DNA of 64,000 bases, taken from Zoroaster sp. YZ-2022 (lineage: Eukaryota > Echinodermata > Asteroidea > Forcipulatida > Zoroasteridae). The notes beneath the pieces were generated by a model. The model saw nothing but the letters and a program-made list of their open reading frames with translations. It was not told the origin of the DNA and searched no databases. Numbering within the stretch: position 1 is the first letter of the stretch; each line of letters begins with the position of its first letter. The position numbers were made by a program, and so were the translations under genes. Below are positions 36,401-47,789 of this stretch, piece after piece. The stretch spans positions 14,402,777-14,466,776 of the forward strand of contig CM055837.1 of assembly GCA_029582265.1 (NCBI GenBank). The letters are read 5' to 3'.

Positions 36401-39400
36401 GTGCGCATTGCCACAGACCCGCATGTCGGCATTTTAATTTTCTTTTTTTTGCTATGAAACAATGTCCAATTGCAGCCAAAATTGCTGGATCGATTGGAAT
36501 TCTGCCGTGCTGTGTTTTAAATGACTTTTTCACATAGGGATATGAACGTTTGCTCAATTTGTGAGGCCTCTCTTAGCCACCATAATTTGTATACATGTAT
36601 ATGGGAAATTTGGTCCCCGTGTATACAATGTATCATGTATTTCCCTGTCGGCCAAAAAAAATAATAAATAAAAGATTACCAAAAAAACAACAACAAAAAA
36701 ACAAGTGCGTCACCGCACCAGTTTTGAAACTGGACTTTTTTTTGGGGGGGGGGGGCCTAAAGTTAAGGTGTAGAATTGGTAATTAAAAAACATTAACCCA
36801 TATCCGCCTAACCATGTAAACACACAAAAGACTGTATGTGCCTAAGCCCCCGCACAGAGATGCATTGTTTTTGCACACAATCAGACAGATTCCTTATTTA
36901 GAGAATATTACAATCACTGACACAGACACATTATATACTGATGGAAAGAGGAGAACATGCACTTTATTATGATGTCAAACTTGTCTAATTTCATATCTAT
37001 AATCATAAAATACAGTCATCGGAAAAACGTAGTAAATTGGAATTGGACAAAAACATGGTACGGAAAATCACATAGGTCGGTGTTTGTAGCGTTTTACATA
37101 TCTACGGGTTATCACGTAGATCGGCGGATATGGGTTAAGAAATGTTGGAACTGTAGTGTGAAACTTACTTAGGGTTAAGCTGATGATGGTATCAATCTTC
37201 CCTAGAAATAATTAATCTGTGGACAAAAAACAAATTTATGTATTTTGCATTTATGAAAGAGTACTCTTTCCTAAAATCCACATCAAAAAATAAAAGATTA
37301 CCAAATGTGAATGCAGTTTTCAATATTTTATTATACAACACAAGAAGCTGAAACTTTCACAGGTTTTGCCAACATTGCCAAATGTTGTACCTTCCCTTTA
37401 AAACCATTTCAAATAAATTTCAAGATCAGACCTTGTCACCTCGGATGGTGTTGGACCAGGAATTGGGGACTGCATTGATAGGCGTACAATTACCGGTCGC
37501 TTGTTGCTGATGATCTTTGGACCATTGGTTTAAATCACATTGATTGCTATTTATAGCCGAATTTACTAAATATAAATTGTTCTGAAACTATTTTTCTAAC
37601 TAATTTGAAACCCCCTAAGCTTTTTGGCTAGAAATCATCCCATCAACATGTCGTAAAAGGTACCCTGATTCTTGGACTTTGATGGAATTGGTAGAGTGGC
37701 AAATATATAAAAACATCCATGGCTTGGCTATACACAGTCCTGTATCAATTAAAAGCAGCCGGTGGATTTGGTGTACATGGCTACATGCTCTGTTCACTGG
37801 GCTGTACTGTGGAGTACTGAATCCGTCAAAATCAGGCAAAACCAGGAGGAAGATTTTGGCGGATTTTGGGTAGTTGTGGTTAATGTACATTGTATAGCAG
37901 CTGTGTGGAGATGCAGTACATGTATATGTGACAGCATTACCGTGATAATATAAGTTAATATTGACCTACATGTAATGTGCAGAGGTAATAACAATAATAG
38001 ATACAATGCATTGATCTATGTGTAATGCCATTATAATTGAGTCATTTATTTGAAATATTTCCCAAATAAATGGGGTACAATGGCCGAGTGGTTTAGTGCA
38101 TCAGATTTGTGTTCTGATGGCCGTCAGAATGTGGGTTCAAACCCTGACCACAGCTGTGGGGCTTATGTCCTTTATGTCCTTGCTTCTCTCCACCCAGGAG
38201 TAAATGGGTACCTGTGAGGGCAGAGTTGGTTGTTGTGTTTGATTAGACCTATATGCGCTGTAATGGTAGCAATTGAGCTGTATACTCCCCAGGGAGCTGA
38301 GATGGTTTCAGGAATGATTTATGCGCCTGATGAGTGGGGGTAATAAAGGCACCTTTAATAAATGCACTATATAAAAGTACACATTAATATTATTATTAAA
38401 TGATTTTGATTGTGATTGAAGGTGCATGCGAAGGGACTCTTTCCTGCTCAACGTGTCATTTGATCTTCACAGAGGAACTCTTTAAGAGTTTACCCAAGCC
38501 TTCAGATGAAGAACTGGACATGTTGGATCTTGCTTATGGACAAACAGACATGTATGTGAATCGTCAATTTGACAGTTGGGCAAATCTATGAATTACATGT
38601 ATACAACCAAATGTATGTCCATCACCAGATTTTAAGCCTGTCTTCAACATAAACACTAGATTAACCATATGGTTAGATGTGCATGTGAACTAAATTGAAC
38701 TAAATGACCTGAAGTGAAATCAACATAAGAACCTAAAACTCTGGTGTCGGGCATTCATCATTTGTGGAACTGGAACTGCCTAGCTGTAAACCTTTAGTGG
38801 GGAGAGGCATATAACTCAGGAGGCAGGATCGTCTTCTCAATTGCATTACAGGAATCCATCTTCATTGATAGTAATTCATTGCATTTTAAATGATTGGGGT
38901 GGGGGGGAGGAGGTTATTAGAGGAAAATTTACCCACTTATTTCATCCATTGTTAACCAGTTCGCGTCGGAGGCCGTGTATACACGCAATTTTTTTTGGGA
39001 CAGCGGATCGGAGAGCGTCTAAACACGCCACAGGATTCTCGGGAATATTTGTATAGATTCCCGGTCGACATGGCAACGAGCCATAAGCATACGGTGGAAG
39101 ACGCGGTCTCCCCGGTCACGCTCTGGTGAGCACCGTTGGTCGTGTTTGTGCGGTAAAAATAAACCCGCCACGGGGTTCGGAAAAACTTTTTTATTCCCGG
39201 TACGAACTGGTTAAACCTACTTCGGAAAACCTGAATATCTTAAATACACTGTGACACTGGTAGTCAGGATACTAGAATAATCAATATAAAATTGAGTGAT
39301 AAACAAATGATGGTACTAGATCCATATGCTGACATAATGACATTGAAGTCTTCAGTGTGAATAGAGGCTTCAATAGATATTTGACCCAGGAGGATGTATT

Positions 39401-39937
39401 TGTGAATCAGTCACATGTACTTAAATACAAGATTTCCTTTTGAGTATTATGTCAAGCCACGTTAAAACATAGAGATGTCTAACACAGAGATGTTTTTTTT
39501 GGTAATATTTTTTAGTGATACATATGCTGTTATTCGAACCAGACCAAATTTCCTATACACAGTGTATGGTGGCTAAGAGAGGCCACACAAATATGAAAAA
39601 AGTCATTTATAAATAACAGCATGGCAGAATTGCAATTGATCCAGCAGTTTTAAATGCAATTGGACACCGTTTCATAGTCAAAAAAGAAATGCTGATGCAA
39701 AGACTAGAAACTGGAGCCTTTTTTTTTGGCTTAAGATGTTGCACATGTCATAACATTATTTGATTTACTTTTCAGGTATTGTGCAAATTCAATATAGGAA
39801 GAATGTACACGCTGATAGAAATTGTATTTATTTCACCCTACAGGTCCCGCCTTGGCTGTCAAGTAATTCTGACTAAAGAAATGGATGGAGTGACGTTTGT
39901 TGTTCCAGATGGAGTATCAGATGCAAGAGATGCTTGA
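33058..39937 (+). CDS. FDX1: FDX1, adrenodoxin-type [2Fe-2S] ferredoxin (whole gene, 4 exons)
   Basis: Mitochondrial ferredoxin passes electrons from ferredoxin reductase to mitochondrial P450s and to lipoylation and Fe-S enzymes. Coding exons are 33058-33452, 34007-34119, 38422-38551 and 39844-39937. The phases 2, 1, 2 join into 244 codons (243 residues). The domain begins [10 protein letters not shown] (residues 133-142). Cluster ligands are C172, C178, C181 and C218, the same spacing as in vertebrate adrenodoxin. DMLDLAYG and the end [11 protein letters not shown] favour FDX1 over FDX2. The first 131 residues are rich in Arg and Ser and poor in acidic residues, as in a mitochondrial presequence, but this is unusually long. 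The first ATG in the exon was chosen. Intron 2 (4.3 kb) carries a minisatellite and two SINEs. Confidence 0.95.
34007..34119 (+). CDS. FDX1: FDX1 exon 2
   Basis: Acceptor TTTTTTTGTAG, donor TATG|GTAAAA, phase 2 to 1. It encodes [20 protein letters not shown] through DVDIDGY, the first beta-grasp half of the ferredoxin fold. Confidence 0.95.
34231..36056 (+). repeat. 47-bp minisatellite in FDX1 intron 2
   Basis: About 30 units of GGAGGAACATGTACATTAG plus ATAGATGAAGGAGG and a G/A-rich run. Units vary in T/C at fixed sites and by insertion of extra GGGAGGA steps. The purine-rich strand is the coding strand. A SINE (35141-35510) interrupts it. Confidence 0.95.
35141..35510 (-). mobile_element. 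tRNA-derived SINE, type 1, inside minisatellite
   Basis: Full head, body and (AAT)n tail on the - strand. The array motif AACAT precedes it and ACAT follows it, a short probable target duplication, so it inserted within one unit. Confidence 0.93.
36451..36625 (+). repeat. Dispersed repeat family R1, copy 2
   Basis: Closely matches 5470-5645 (GCTATGAAACAATGTCCAA through GGGAAATTTGGTC), with an extra ACATGTAT insertion. Confidence 0.8.
38071..38400 (+). mobile_element. tRNA-derived SINE, type 2
   Basis: The head reads ATGGCCGAGTGGTTTAGTGC, with B box GGTTCAAACCC. The body matches the other copies (CCCAGGGAGCTGAGATGG), and the tail ends (TATTAT)n about 20 bases before the FDX1 exon-3 acceptor. 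The head differs from type 1 and resembles that of the copy at 44708. Confidence 0.9.
38422..38551 (+). CDS. FDX1: FDX1 exon 3 (three cluster cysteines)
   Basis: Acceptor ATTGAAG, phase 1; donor ACAT|GTATGT, phase 2. It encodes [15 protein letters not shown], with three of the four iron-sulfur ligands, then [15 protein letters not shown]. The acceptor has a weak pyrimidine tract directly after a SINE tail. Confidence 0.95.
38956..39210. mobile_element. TTAA-flanked MITE, CCAGTTCG termini, copy 2
   Basis: TTAA-CCAGTTCGCGTCGG at the left and TACGAACTGG-TTAA at the right. It is the reverse orientation of 9931-10184 and lies in FDX1 intron 3. Confidence 0.8.
39535..39710 (-). repeat. Dispersed repeat family R1, copy 3
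   Basis: Inverted and diverged copy (GGTGGCTAAGAGAGGCC, ATTGCAATTGATCCAGCA, CGTTTCATAG), in FDX1 intron 3. Confidence 0.7.
39844..39937 (+). CDS. FDX1: FDX1 exon 4 (fourth cysteine and stop)
   Basis: Acceptor CACCCTACAG, phase 2. It encodes [18 protein letters not shown] through SDARDA and TGA. C218 is the fourth cluster ligand. Confidence 0.94.
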
Positions 39938-40064
39938 TGTGGCTACAAAGACTGTTAACTTTCCACTGGAAATCTTTTTTTTTTTTTTAAATCATGTTCA
40001 AATATGAGATTGTATTTTTGAATAATATAGATGTATTGGGATCCAACTGCTATACATATGTGAC

Positions 40065-40712
40065 CAGGATCCAATTTCATAGAGCCGCTAAGCAGCCGAT
40101 TTTTTGGTTACTGTACATTTTTCATTTCATAGCGCTGCTAACCGCTAAGCATAGAGAAAGGTACGCTAACTTGCCGGCCGTTATTGCTAGCAAATGAGTA
40201 ATAATAATAATAATAATGTGTGGACTTGTATAGCGCACGTATCCACCAACTGAGTGGTGCTCAAGGCGCATTATATTATTACCCCTGCTCATAAGGCTCA
40301 TAAATCATTCCTGAAACCATCTCAGCTCCCTGGGGAGTATACAGCTCAATTGCTGCCATTACAGCGCATATAGGGCTAATCAACCAACTCTGCCCTCACA
40401 GGTACCCATTTAACCCCTGGGTGGAGAGAAGCAATTATGGTTAAGTGTCTTGCTCAAGGACACAAGTGTCACGGCCGGGATTCGAACCCACATTCTGCTG
40501 CTAACACCAGAACTTGAGTCCGGTAAGCTAGACCGCTCGGCCACGACACTCCATTACGTGACGCATCAATACAAATCCATGGTGAACGTGCACACGCCGC
40601 TCTGAATTTTCTTGCTAACCTGTGAAATACGCTTATGCTTAAGCAAATTTTTCTACTATAGTTAGCACGAAAATTTGCTTACCGGTAAACGGTGATATAA
40701 AATTGGACCCTG
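40065..40712. mobile_element. MITE with CAGGATCCAATTT termini, split by a SINE
   Basis: CAGGATCCAATTTCATA at the left and AAAATTGGACCCTG at the right. GCTAAGC/GCTTA motifs are repeated in both halves. The SINE at 40199-40553 separates them, so the SINE is younger. Confidence 0.75.
40199..40553 (-). mobile_element. tRNA-derived SINE, type 1
   Basis: Complete - strand copy with (AAT)n tail, body and tRNA-like head, inserted inside a MITE. Confidence 0.93.
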
Positions 40713-41252
40713 AACATAAAGTCGCATAAACGTTATTAGCAAGTATGACCTTGCAAGGTCAAAATTTAACAAATGGCTTTAATAAGAATGCATGACTTAT
40801 TCAAGCTACAGAAGGATTTTAGTGATAAGTGCAACACAAAGTGTTGATACCATTAGAAAGCTCATTAATAGGAAAATTTCAATTTTGAAAATAATCTTCA
40901 TTTTGTGGGAGCAGATCCGTATGAGGCACCCGACCGTTGAGTTCAATACCCGGTTCCTTGTTACCGGTTCATATACCTGAAACTTGTTAAAATCTGATGT
41001 CATAAGTTTTTTTTGTGTGTGTGTGTTATTTTTTGTTAAACATAATAGTAATGAACAAATGGATGAATGCCACTGTCTTGTGTTGCGTTAGGCCTATGCA
41101 TTGTGTGAGAAATTATCGAATGCAGCAGCACGCGGTGGAAAATCCGTTTTTCCCCCATTACATTTTTTACAGATACTCGGGAACTGGACCAATATGGTAC
41201 CTGGTTCCAAAATTACCTGTGGATTCACAGCACTAGTCCGTATTACGAGTTC

Positions 41253-41674
41253 CTCCAGTTCTTTTCAGAACTAATTACTACTCAATAGAGAATTTCACAT
41301 GGTGTCACCGCAATTAGTCTTACTTATCCATATTACTAAGAAATCTTGGAGGATGAAGTAGCTTGAATCATTTCAGATGGTACAAGAAGAAACTAACATA
41401 AAGACAGGTAAAACTTGTAGCTTTGCATGGTGAGGATGATAAGTAAGACTAATTGCGGTGACACCGTGTGGAATCTCAATTGAGTAGTAGTTAGTTCTGA
41501 AAAGAACTGGAGGTACAACTCGACGTTTCGATCAGTATGCTCTGATCGTCCTCATTCTCCTGAGGACGATCAGAGCATACTGATCGAAACGTCGAGTTGT
41601 ACCACCAGTTCTTTTCAGAACTAATTACTACTCAATTGAGATTCCACATGGTGTCACCGCAATTAGTCTTACTT
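41253..41674. repeat. Three-arm palindrome with 234-bp hairpin
   Basis: Left arm 41441-41554 and right arm 41561-41674 are near-perfect complements with a six-base loop. A third, direct copy of the outer part of the right arm lies at 41253-41325, so the left arm could pair with either. The inner stem contains GACGATCAGAGC and GATCGAAACGTCGAG. No coding sequence. Confidence 0.9.
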
Positions 41675-42352
41675 AACATAAAGACACTATTGACATCTAA
41701 AGACACATAATAACTATGAATGTAACTTGGCATTTTTGACACTATTAAATTCAGAAGAATATTACAGATTACTGAAAGTGTCACCACAATTGGCCTTTTT
41801 ACAGTAGTTCCTAGCTGCTACCTCTTATACATACTTTCATCCACGTCAGCCAAGTGGGTACATTTATATGGGACAGAACATATAGTCAAAAATTGTGTGC
41901 TTAGTAATCTGGAAGTCATAACACACATTTTGACATAATACAGGGTAAGGGTGTGGTGGAGAAACATGATTTTTTTTTTTTGTTCTTTTTAAATTTTTTC
42001 TTTTAATTTTATTTATTGTCATGCAAAAAAAATCACATGAAAATTGATTTCCCAGTGTACACTGATTTAAAAATACAATACATTTAAAAAGATCAAAAAG
42101 AAAAAACAAATTATTTACTTAGTGAAGGTAATGAATATAATTATCATCTTGCCCACCAAAAGTTATATTTTTCCTCCTTTGTATTTGGATAATAGCAGCC
42201 TAAATTCTTCTGGTGCCCATAATTGACTTCCAGTGTACACTTTTTGTAATTTGTATATAAATGTATCCATACTTTTATTAGAATCAAGAAACATGTATTA
42301 AAAATTTAAAAAAAGTATGTGAAAGTTTCAGCTCATTTTATCATGTCATTAA

Positions 42353-42688
42353 CCCTCCTATGCCCAGGCTGAAATTTGGCCCAGTAAGCACCGCACCCAC
42401 AGACAGTCACTTGAGTATTTTTGGTTGCATTGCCAATTGTTCACACATGTGTATAAGAGTGCTGGAGATAGTGGCAAAGTCAAACACACTTGTGTATGTC
42501 TTACAAGTTATATGCAGAGTCACACAGAGCTGTGTATGTACTGCATAAGTTACAGTCGGGTGGTTTTGGTTTGACCTCCTACCAGAGCCACATGTCCTTG
42601 CATTTATTTGAGTGCACTGCACAAATTCAATGGGTTGGGAGTGACATACAAATTTTGAGTGTCTTTGATTGTTAAACCTATAGGAGGG
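42353..42688. mobile_element. TTAA-flanked MITE, CCCTCCTA termini (empty-site copy)
   Basis: TTAA-CCCTCCTATGCCCAGG at the left, CCTATAGGAGGG then TTTTAA at the right. Its interior matches the copy at 58037-59744 but lacks the Harbinger insertion, so it records the pre-insertion state (CCCAGTAAGCACC). Confidence 0.82.
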
Positions 42689-42930
42689 TTTTAATGAGGT
42701 AATATGGTTAGGGTTAGTGAAAATGAAAAAATAGAAAAAAAATAGGAAAAAAAATAGGAAAAAAAATAGAAAAGAAAATAGTCCCTAGATGAGAAAAATT
42801 CAGTTGGGAAATTGATTTACTAATTTTACTAAAATGATGACATCAAGATTTCAAGGGATGATTAATACCATTATCAACATTTAAGTACAGCTGTTCTCAT
42901 TGTTTTTCCAAAATTAACCATAAAATACCT

Positions 42931-43281
42931 AATAATAATAATAATGTGTGGACTTATATAGCGCACGTATCCACCAACTGAGTGGTGCTCAAGGCGCATT
43001 ATATTATTACCCCTGCTCATAAGGCTCATAAATCATTCCTGAAACCATCTCAGCTCCCTGGGGAGTATACAGCTCAATTGCTGCCATTACAGCGCATATA
43101 GGGCTAATCAACCAACTCTGCCCTCACAGGTACCCATTTAACCCCTGGGTGGAGAGAAGCAATTATGGTTAAGTGTCTTGCTCAAGGACACAAGTGTCAC
43201 GGCCGGGATTCGAACCCACATTCTGCTGCTAACACCAGAACTTGAGTCCGGTAAGCTAGACCGCTTGGCAACGACACTCCA
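42931..43281 (-). mobile_element. tRNA-derived SINE, type 1
   Basis: Complete - strand copy with an (AATA)n/(AAT)n tail. The head carries small changes (CCGCTTGGCA). Confidence 0.93.
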
Positions 43282-44403
43282 CCTGTATAGTAGTGGTGTA
43301 AATGCATAGACCTATCCGGCCCCTTGCTTTCTATTCATTTGCTCTGCTTTCACCTGTAGGTTGGAATTTCAGTATGTCTTGTTGCTATGTACATTTCTAT
43401 ATCTGTGACACAAAGTTGTAGGGGTGGGGGTGGGAGTGCTTGTATTGCCTCTTGCACTTGCCCTCCCACTTTAGAAAAGGTTCCGATTTTGCCCCTCCCC
43501 ACTTTTGAACCCAATTTTTACATGTTGAATTGAGTATTTCTGCTTGTAAGCAGTCACTGTGATTTTCTCAAACTTATTCAAACAAATCTAAGAAAAATCC
43601 TTAAATGTTCAAAAATATCTGAAAATGTTCAGTATATTTCCCAACATTATTCATAAATGGTTTGACATTTCTCAAAATGTTTGTAATAATGATTTTTTAA
43701 TTTTTATAAAGGAATGTTTCAAACCCAAACCATTATTATTTGTGTATTTTGCTCAGGTTGAGGTGAGGGTAGGCCGGGGTGAAGCTAAGGACATAATTCT
43801 CCCTGCAAAAAGAAAATAAACCAAAATTAGCAAGGTCTCAAATCCTTGAGGATCGGGTTTTTTAATCCCTGCTCCCACCTAATAATCGTTCGAACGAGGT
43901 AAGTAAGTGACACATGCATAAGCAGTGTGGCCAATTCTGGATAAATCTCTTCCAAACCCTCAAAGACGATCCCAGTGTTAGTTTTAACTGATTGGAATTC
44001 ATATAAACCACAATGCCTATTTTTCTCCATTGGAAATTTTCATAATAAGTTGTAAGGGTTTTTGCGGCGGTTCCAGATTTTTGGGAGTAGGGGAAGTAAA
44101 AACGTACACAATATATTTTTTACTGGGTCAGGGGTAGGGGTTACTTATACTGCCCACAGGTGAAATATAGTGCTTAGAAATATTAAAGGAGTTGAAGTTT
44201 CTGATTTTTGAAAAGTGCCCCTCCCCCTCCACGAAATTCTTCGTGGATTATCTATAAGTTGTCTACTGCAGAAAACCAAAACAAACAAACAAAAACAAAC
44301 AAACAATTATTTTAACAAGAACATTGTTTTAATGATTAAAATACAAAGAAAGAACGCAAATAAGCGACTAAGGAATGTGATTGTTAAAGTTTATGCAATA
44401 AGT

Positions 44404-44405
<2 letters not shown>

Positions 44406-44501
<96 letters not shown>

Positions 44502-44502
44502 C
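44406..44502. repeat. (AAT)n microsatellite
   Basis: About 32 uninterrupted AAT units. It may be the tail of a retroposed sequence extending to about 44700 on the - strand. Poly-Ile and poly-Leu frames here are artefacts. Confidence 0.95.
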
Positions 44503-44707
44503 TTTGGCCTGGCTTCACAAACGAAGATCTAGGAAGGCAGTTGACCACGTCTGAGAAAGTGTGGACATAGGCCTTCGTACCTGCGCAATGGAGCTTTAAG
44601 GTGGAGTGCAGTGTGTGCAGAACTGGCCCCACCCTTTACACTCAAGGTTCATCCGCCACGGCCCAGCAAGCTGGGACGGTGACAGTGAGGTCCTCGGGTC
44701 GTAGGTT

Positions 44708-45060
44708 AATAATAATAATAATGACTTATATAGCGCACGTATCCACCAAACTGGTTCTCAAGGCGCATTATATTATTACCCCTGCTCATCAGGCTCATAA
44801 ATCATTCCTGAAATCATCTCAGCTCCCTGGGAGTATACAGCTCAATTGCTGCCATTTCGGTGCATATAGGGCTAATCAAACACAACAACCAACTTTGCCC
44901 TCACAGTACCCATTTACCCCTGGGTGGAGAGAAGCAATTATGGTAAAGTGTCTTGCTTAAGGACACAAGCACCATGGTCGCTGTTGGGATTCGAAACCAC
45001 ATTCTGACGACTCCGCCATAAGAACACAAATCCGATGCACTAAACCGCTCGACCATGGCG
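44708..45060 (-). mobile_element. tRNA-derived SINE, type 2
   Basis: Same body and tail as type 1, but the head is CATGGTCGAGCGGTTTAGTG, with B box GTTTCGAATCCC. More diverged than other copies. Confidence 0.85.
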
Positions 45061-46325
45061 TAATAGTGATAACAATTTTTTTAAATCACCAGTGTCTCTC
45101 ATTTTAATCTTGACTTAGTTGTTGAATACTTTCAAGATATTTATCATCCAATACATACATATCAGGGGAAAATACTTTCGATATACGTTGCAGCTTGATT
45201 TTTACATAAAATATTGGGGTCCCATTCGTTATTCTTTCACGCATTACCCTTATTCGCAACTGTAAAAAGGGTATGGATATTCAAATTGTTGAGCCAATTA
45301 TTAAACAAATTAACCTCAAGTGCAAAGTAGTGTGTTCCAGTGCAGCTCCCAACCCTGTTGTACATGTACATAACGCATGCATGCTCACGTGTCAATTGAC
45401 CGCATTTAGTTCACACAGCTTATAATAAGACTTAATTATCTCGTGTTAAACGACTTAGTATGTCGTTCGAACGATTTAATCTTGTTCAAACGACTTAAAA
45501 CAATTTTTTTACCCTTCAATTTGGCAGCAATGCGCTTCCTAGTGGATGACTTATAATGAGAAATTATTCAATCAAACAATTCGAATATGAATATTAATTG
45601 TAACAAGGTACGTTATAAATTAACTAATTAGCTGAAACTGAATAAACATCGTAAGCAACGGTACATCTGTATCGGCGCGGCAAAGTAAAGATGAACATAA
45701 CCCTTAAATTGCCACCAGAGGGCGGTATTTCATGCTATGATAAGGGTTGGGTGCACACATCCGGCAAAATGGGGAGGGAGACTCTGCCAAAAGATGAGGG
45801 GCATAATGATTAATATAATTATATTAAATGTCCTACTGCATGGCAGCAGCGTAACTTAATAGGATTTATTCAACAGAGGTATACTGGGCCGGGGGCGGGG
45901 AGGGAGGTTACCAGGATTTTCGGGGGAAAATATTGAGGCACACTTTTTTATAGGTCCACATGTTTTTCTTAAGGGTACCAAGTTTGAGCAGGGGAGGCAC
46001 TCGGGGTGCAAGCCTCCCCTCCCCTTTGTTACGCTAGTCCAATGGATCCGCAAATTGCATAGTGGGCCCTCAACCGACTGAGCCTAGCAGTCAGTTGAGG
46101 TTATAATTAATTATAAATTTATGCATGTACCTGTACCACCACCACTGATAGATCAGTGACCTTGTTCCACTGCCTATTTTGGATATGAACGAAGAAATTC
46201 GTTGGCCGGATACCAGCTACACTGCTTAGAGGGGGTATGGCAATTGCTTTAGGGTTCTAGTGATTGCGCCCTGTTGATTGACAGCTGGCCAAAATGATTG
46301 GATCCATATATCCAACTAACTAGCG

Positions 46326-46333
46326 TGACGTCA
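46326..46333. promoter_or_regulatory. Consensus CRE (TGACGTCA)
   Basis: A perfect palindromic CRE within GTGACGTCAC, about 240 bases before a good donor (CTG|GTAAGT at 46571/46572). CG-containing motifs are more frequent here than in the flanks. Consistent with the promoter of the gene whose start codon is at 47778. Confidence 0.5.
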
Positions 46334-47647
46334 CCGTTACGCCCGTTTCAATTCATCGTGTGTAGCGCATGTGTGTAGTGCATGTGTGTGTACAGACGGC
46401 CAGGTACGATACATTGTACATTTGTACACTGTATGTGTGATTGATATGGTAAGCTATAAGGTATCTAGCTAGCTAGCTACGTGTACTGTGCAGTACGTGT
46501 AATATACTGTGGACGGCCATTTTTGAATCTCGTACAGTTGTTTCCTGTAAGTTTCAGGAAAAAAGTGACTGGTAAGTGCAGATGTAAACGTTTAGTAAGC
46601 TTTTAATTTAAGGACTTAATTAAGAATGAGTTTATTTTGTGTAAAATATTATTATGGGTAGATGACACATTTGGAAGGGGCTAAATAATGGGTTTAAAGT
46701 GGTGGGTGTATGTGACTGGCTGGGAAGTTAGATACAGCGAATGAATGTATAATGTACGTATGCGTGGCGGGCTAGTTTTAGCATGCAAGGGCGCCCTTGT
46801 GTTTCTTCTGTTCAGTTTCTCATCAGTGACATGCATGACACACGGTTTGAACACGTAGATTCGAGCGCGGGTGGATCTTTGGATTTGGGCGTTTACATAA
46901 TGGACACCCGCAGTGTCAATACACTGTAGATGCCTTAAGATTAGTCATCACATGTTGGTAATTCTTTTGAAGTTGTGGACACCCGCATGTGTCAATTTCA
47001 AAGGAAAACGTAAATAATTTACATGATTTGATTTGTAAAAGGAGGTCATTAACAGTAGGGAGTAAAATGAAAGGCTCCATTCCATTTCATTTGATTGCAA
47101 TAGGCTTTGTTGTGTAGTCAAGTTATTATTTGGACTAAACTACTTCCGTTGTGTTTATGCAGTCAGTCACAGTACTGGTACCAGTAATCGGTTCTCTTTA
47201 AATATTATTTCTGCTATTTCCAGTAAGCTTATGTAGCAACATTGTAGTAGAAAGTAAGTTGAAAAAACTTGAAATTTAATGAACACTTTAATTAGGGATC
47301 ACAGAATAGGAGTAGTGTGACAGTGATGGTATTTGAAGCGAATTTTGATCGTCTGTTTGCATATGACACTGACACTGTGGTAGCACTCATGTTTTTTCTT
47401 GTACAAGATGATACACAATGTTATTACTGACACTGTCATAGTGTTATTTTAAAATTAATGAATTCCATTATTAATATCGCTGTGAATATTGCCACATACT
47501 TTTTTTAGTGTCACAATGCTCAATGGTTGGAAAGTTAATTGAACTGGTTGTTTCTGTTAAAAAATAGTATGCGACATGATGATCATTTTATCCATCTTAC
47601 TGTGATTATTTCCGTTATAACTATTTCATTATTTTGTTGAATGACAG

Positions 47648-47789
47648 GATTTTGATTCATCTGAAACAAAGGTCATCTGTTGAGAGAGAAGTGTGACGAC
47701 TTAAGGAGATATAACCTGTCAAGCTGTGATAGGCAGTATTTCATTCTCAACCAGAGGGCTAACAACAAATACACAAAATGCCTAAAACA
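47648..47789 (+). CDS. Start-codon exon, probable ezrin/radixin/moesin gene (first 4 codons)
   Basis: After TTGAATGACAG an exon runs to ACA|GTAAGT at 47789/47790. It is mostly 5' UTR; the coding part is 47778-47789 only, ATG in the context CAAAATGCC, encoding MPKT in phase 0. ERM proteins, which link actin to the plasma membrane, begin MPK(T/P), and their genes typically place an intron right after these residues. An upstream non-coding exon may end at 46571. The FERM-domain exons were searched for downstream by eye and not found, so the gene should continue past 64000. Four residues are weak evidence; another gene starting MPKT is possible. Confidence 0.4.

Larger units (their letters stand above)
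39938..46325. other. Intergenic region after FDX1
   Basis: 6.4 kb without a supportable host exon. It holds a MITE split by a SINE (40065-40712), a palindrome (41253-41674), a TTAA MITE (42353-42688), a SINE (42931-43281), an AAT microsatellite (44406-44502) and another SINE (44708-45060). Segments 43290-44400 and 45070-46320 contain nothing I can name beyond homopolymer-rich tracts. Confidence 0.6.

Noticed and set aside
41561..41603. Hammerhead ribozyme
   Set aside because: The CGAAAC segment suggested one, but the required CTGATGA core next to the stems is missing.
44215..44632. Poly-Ile / poly-Leu proteins
   Set aside because: Translation of the AAT microsatellite on the two strands.
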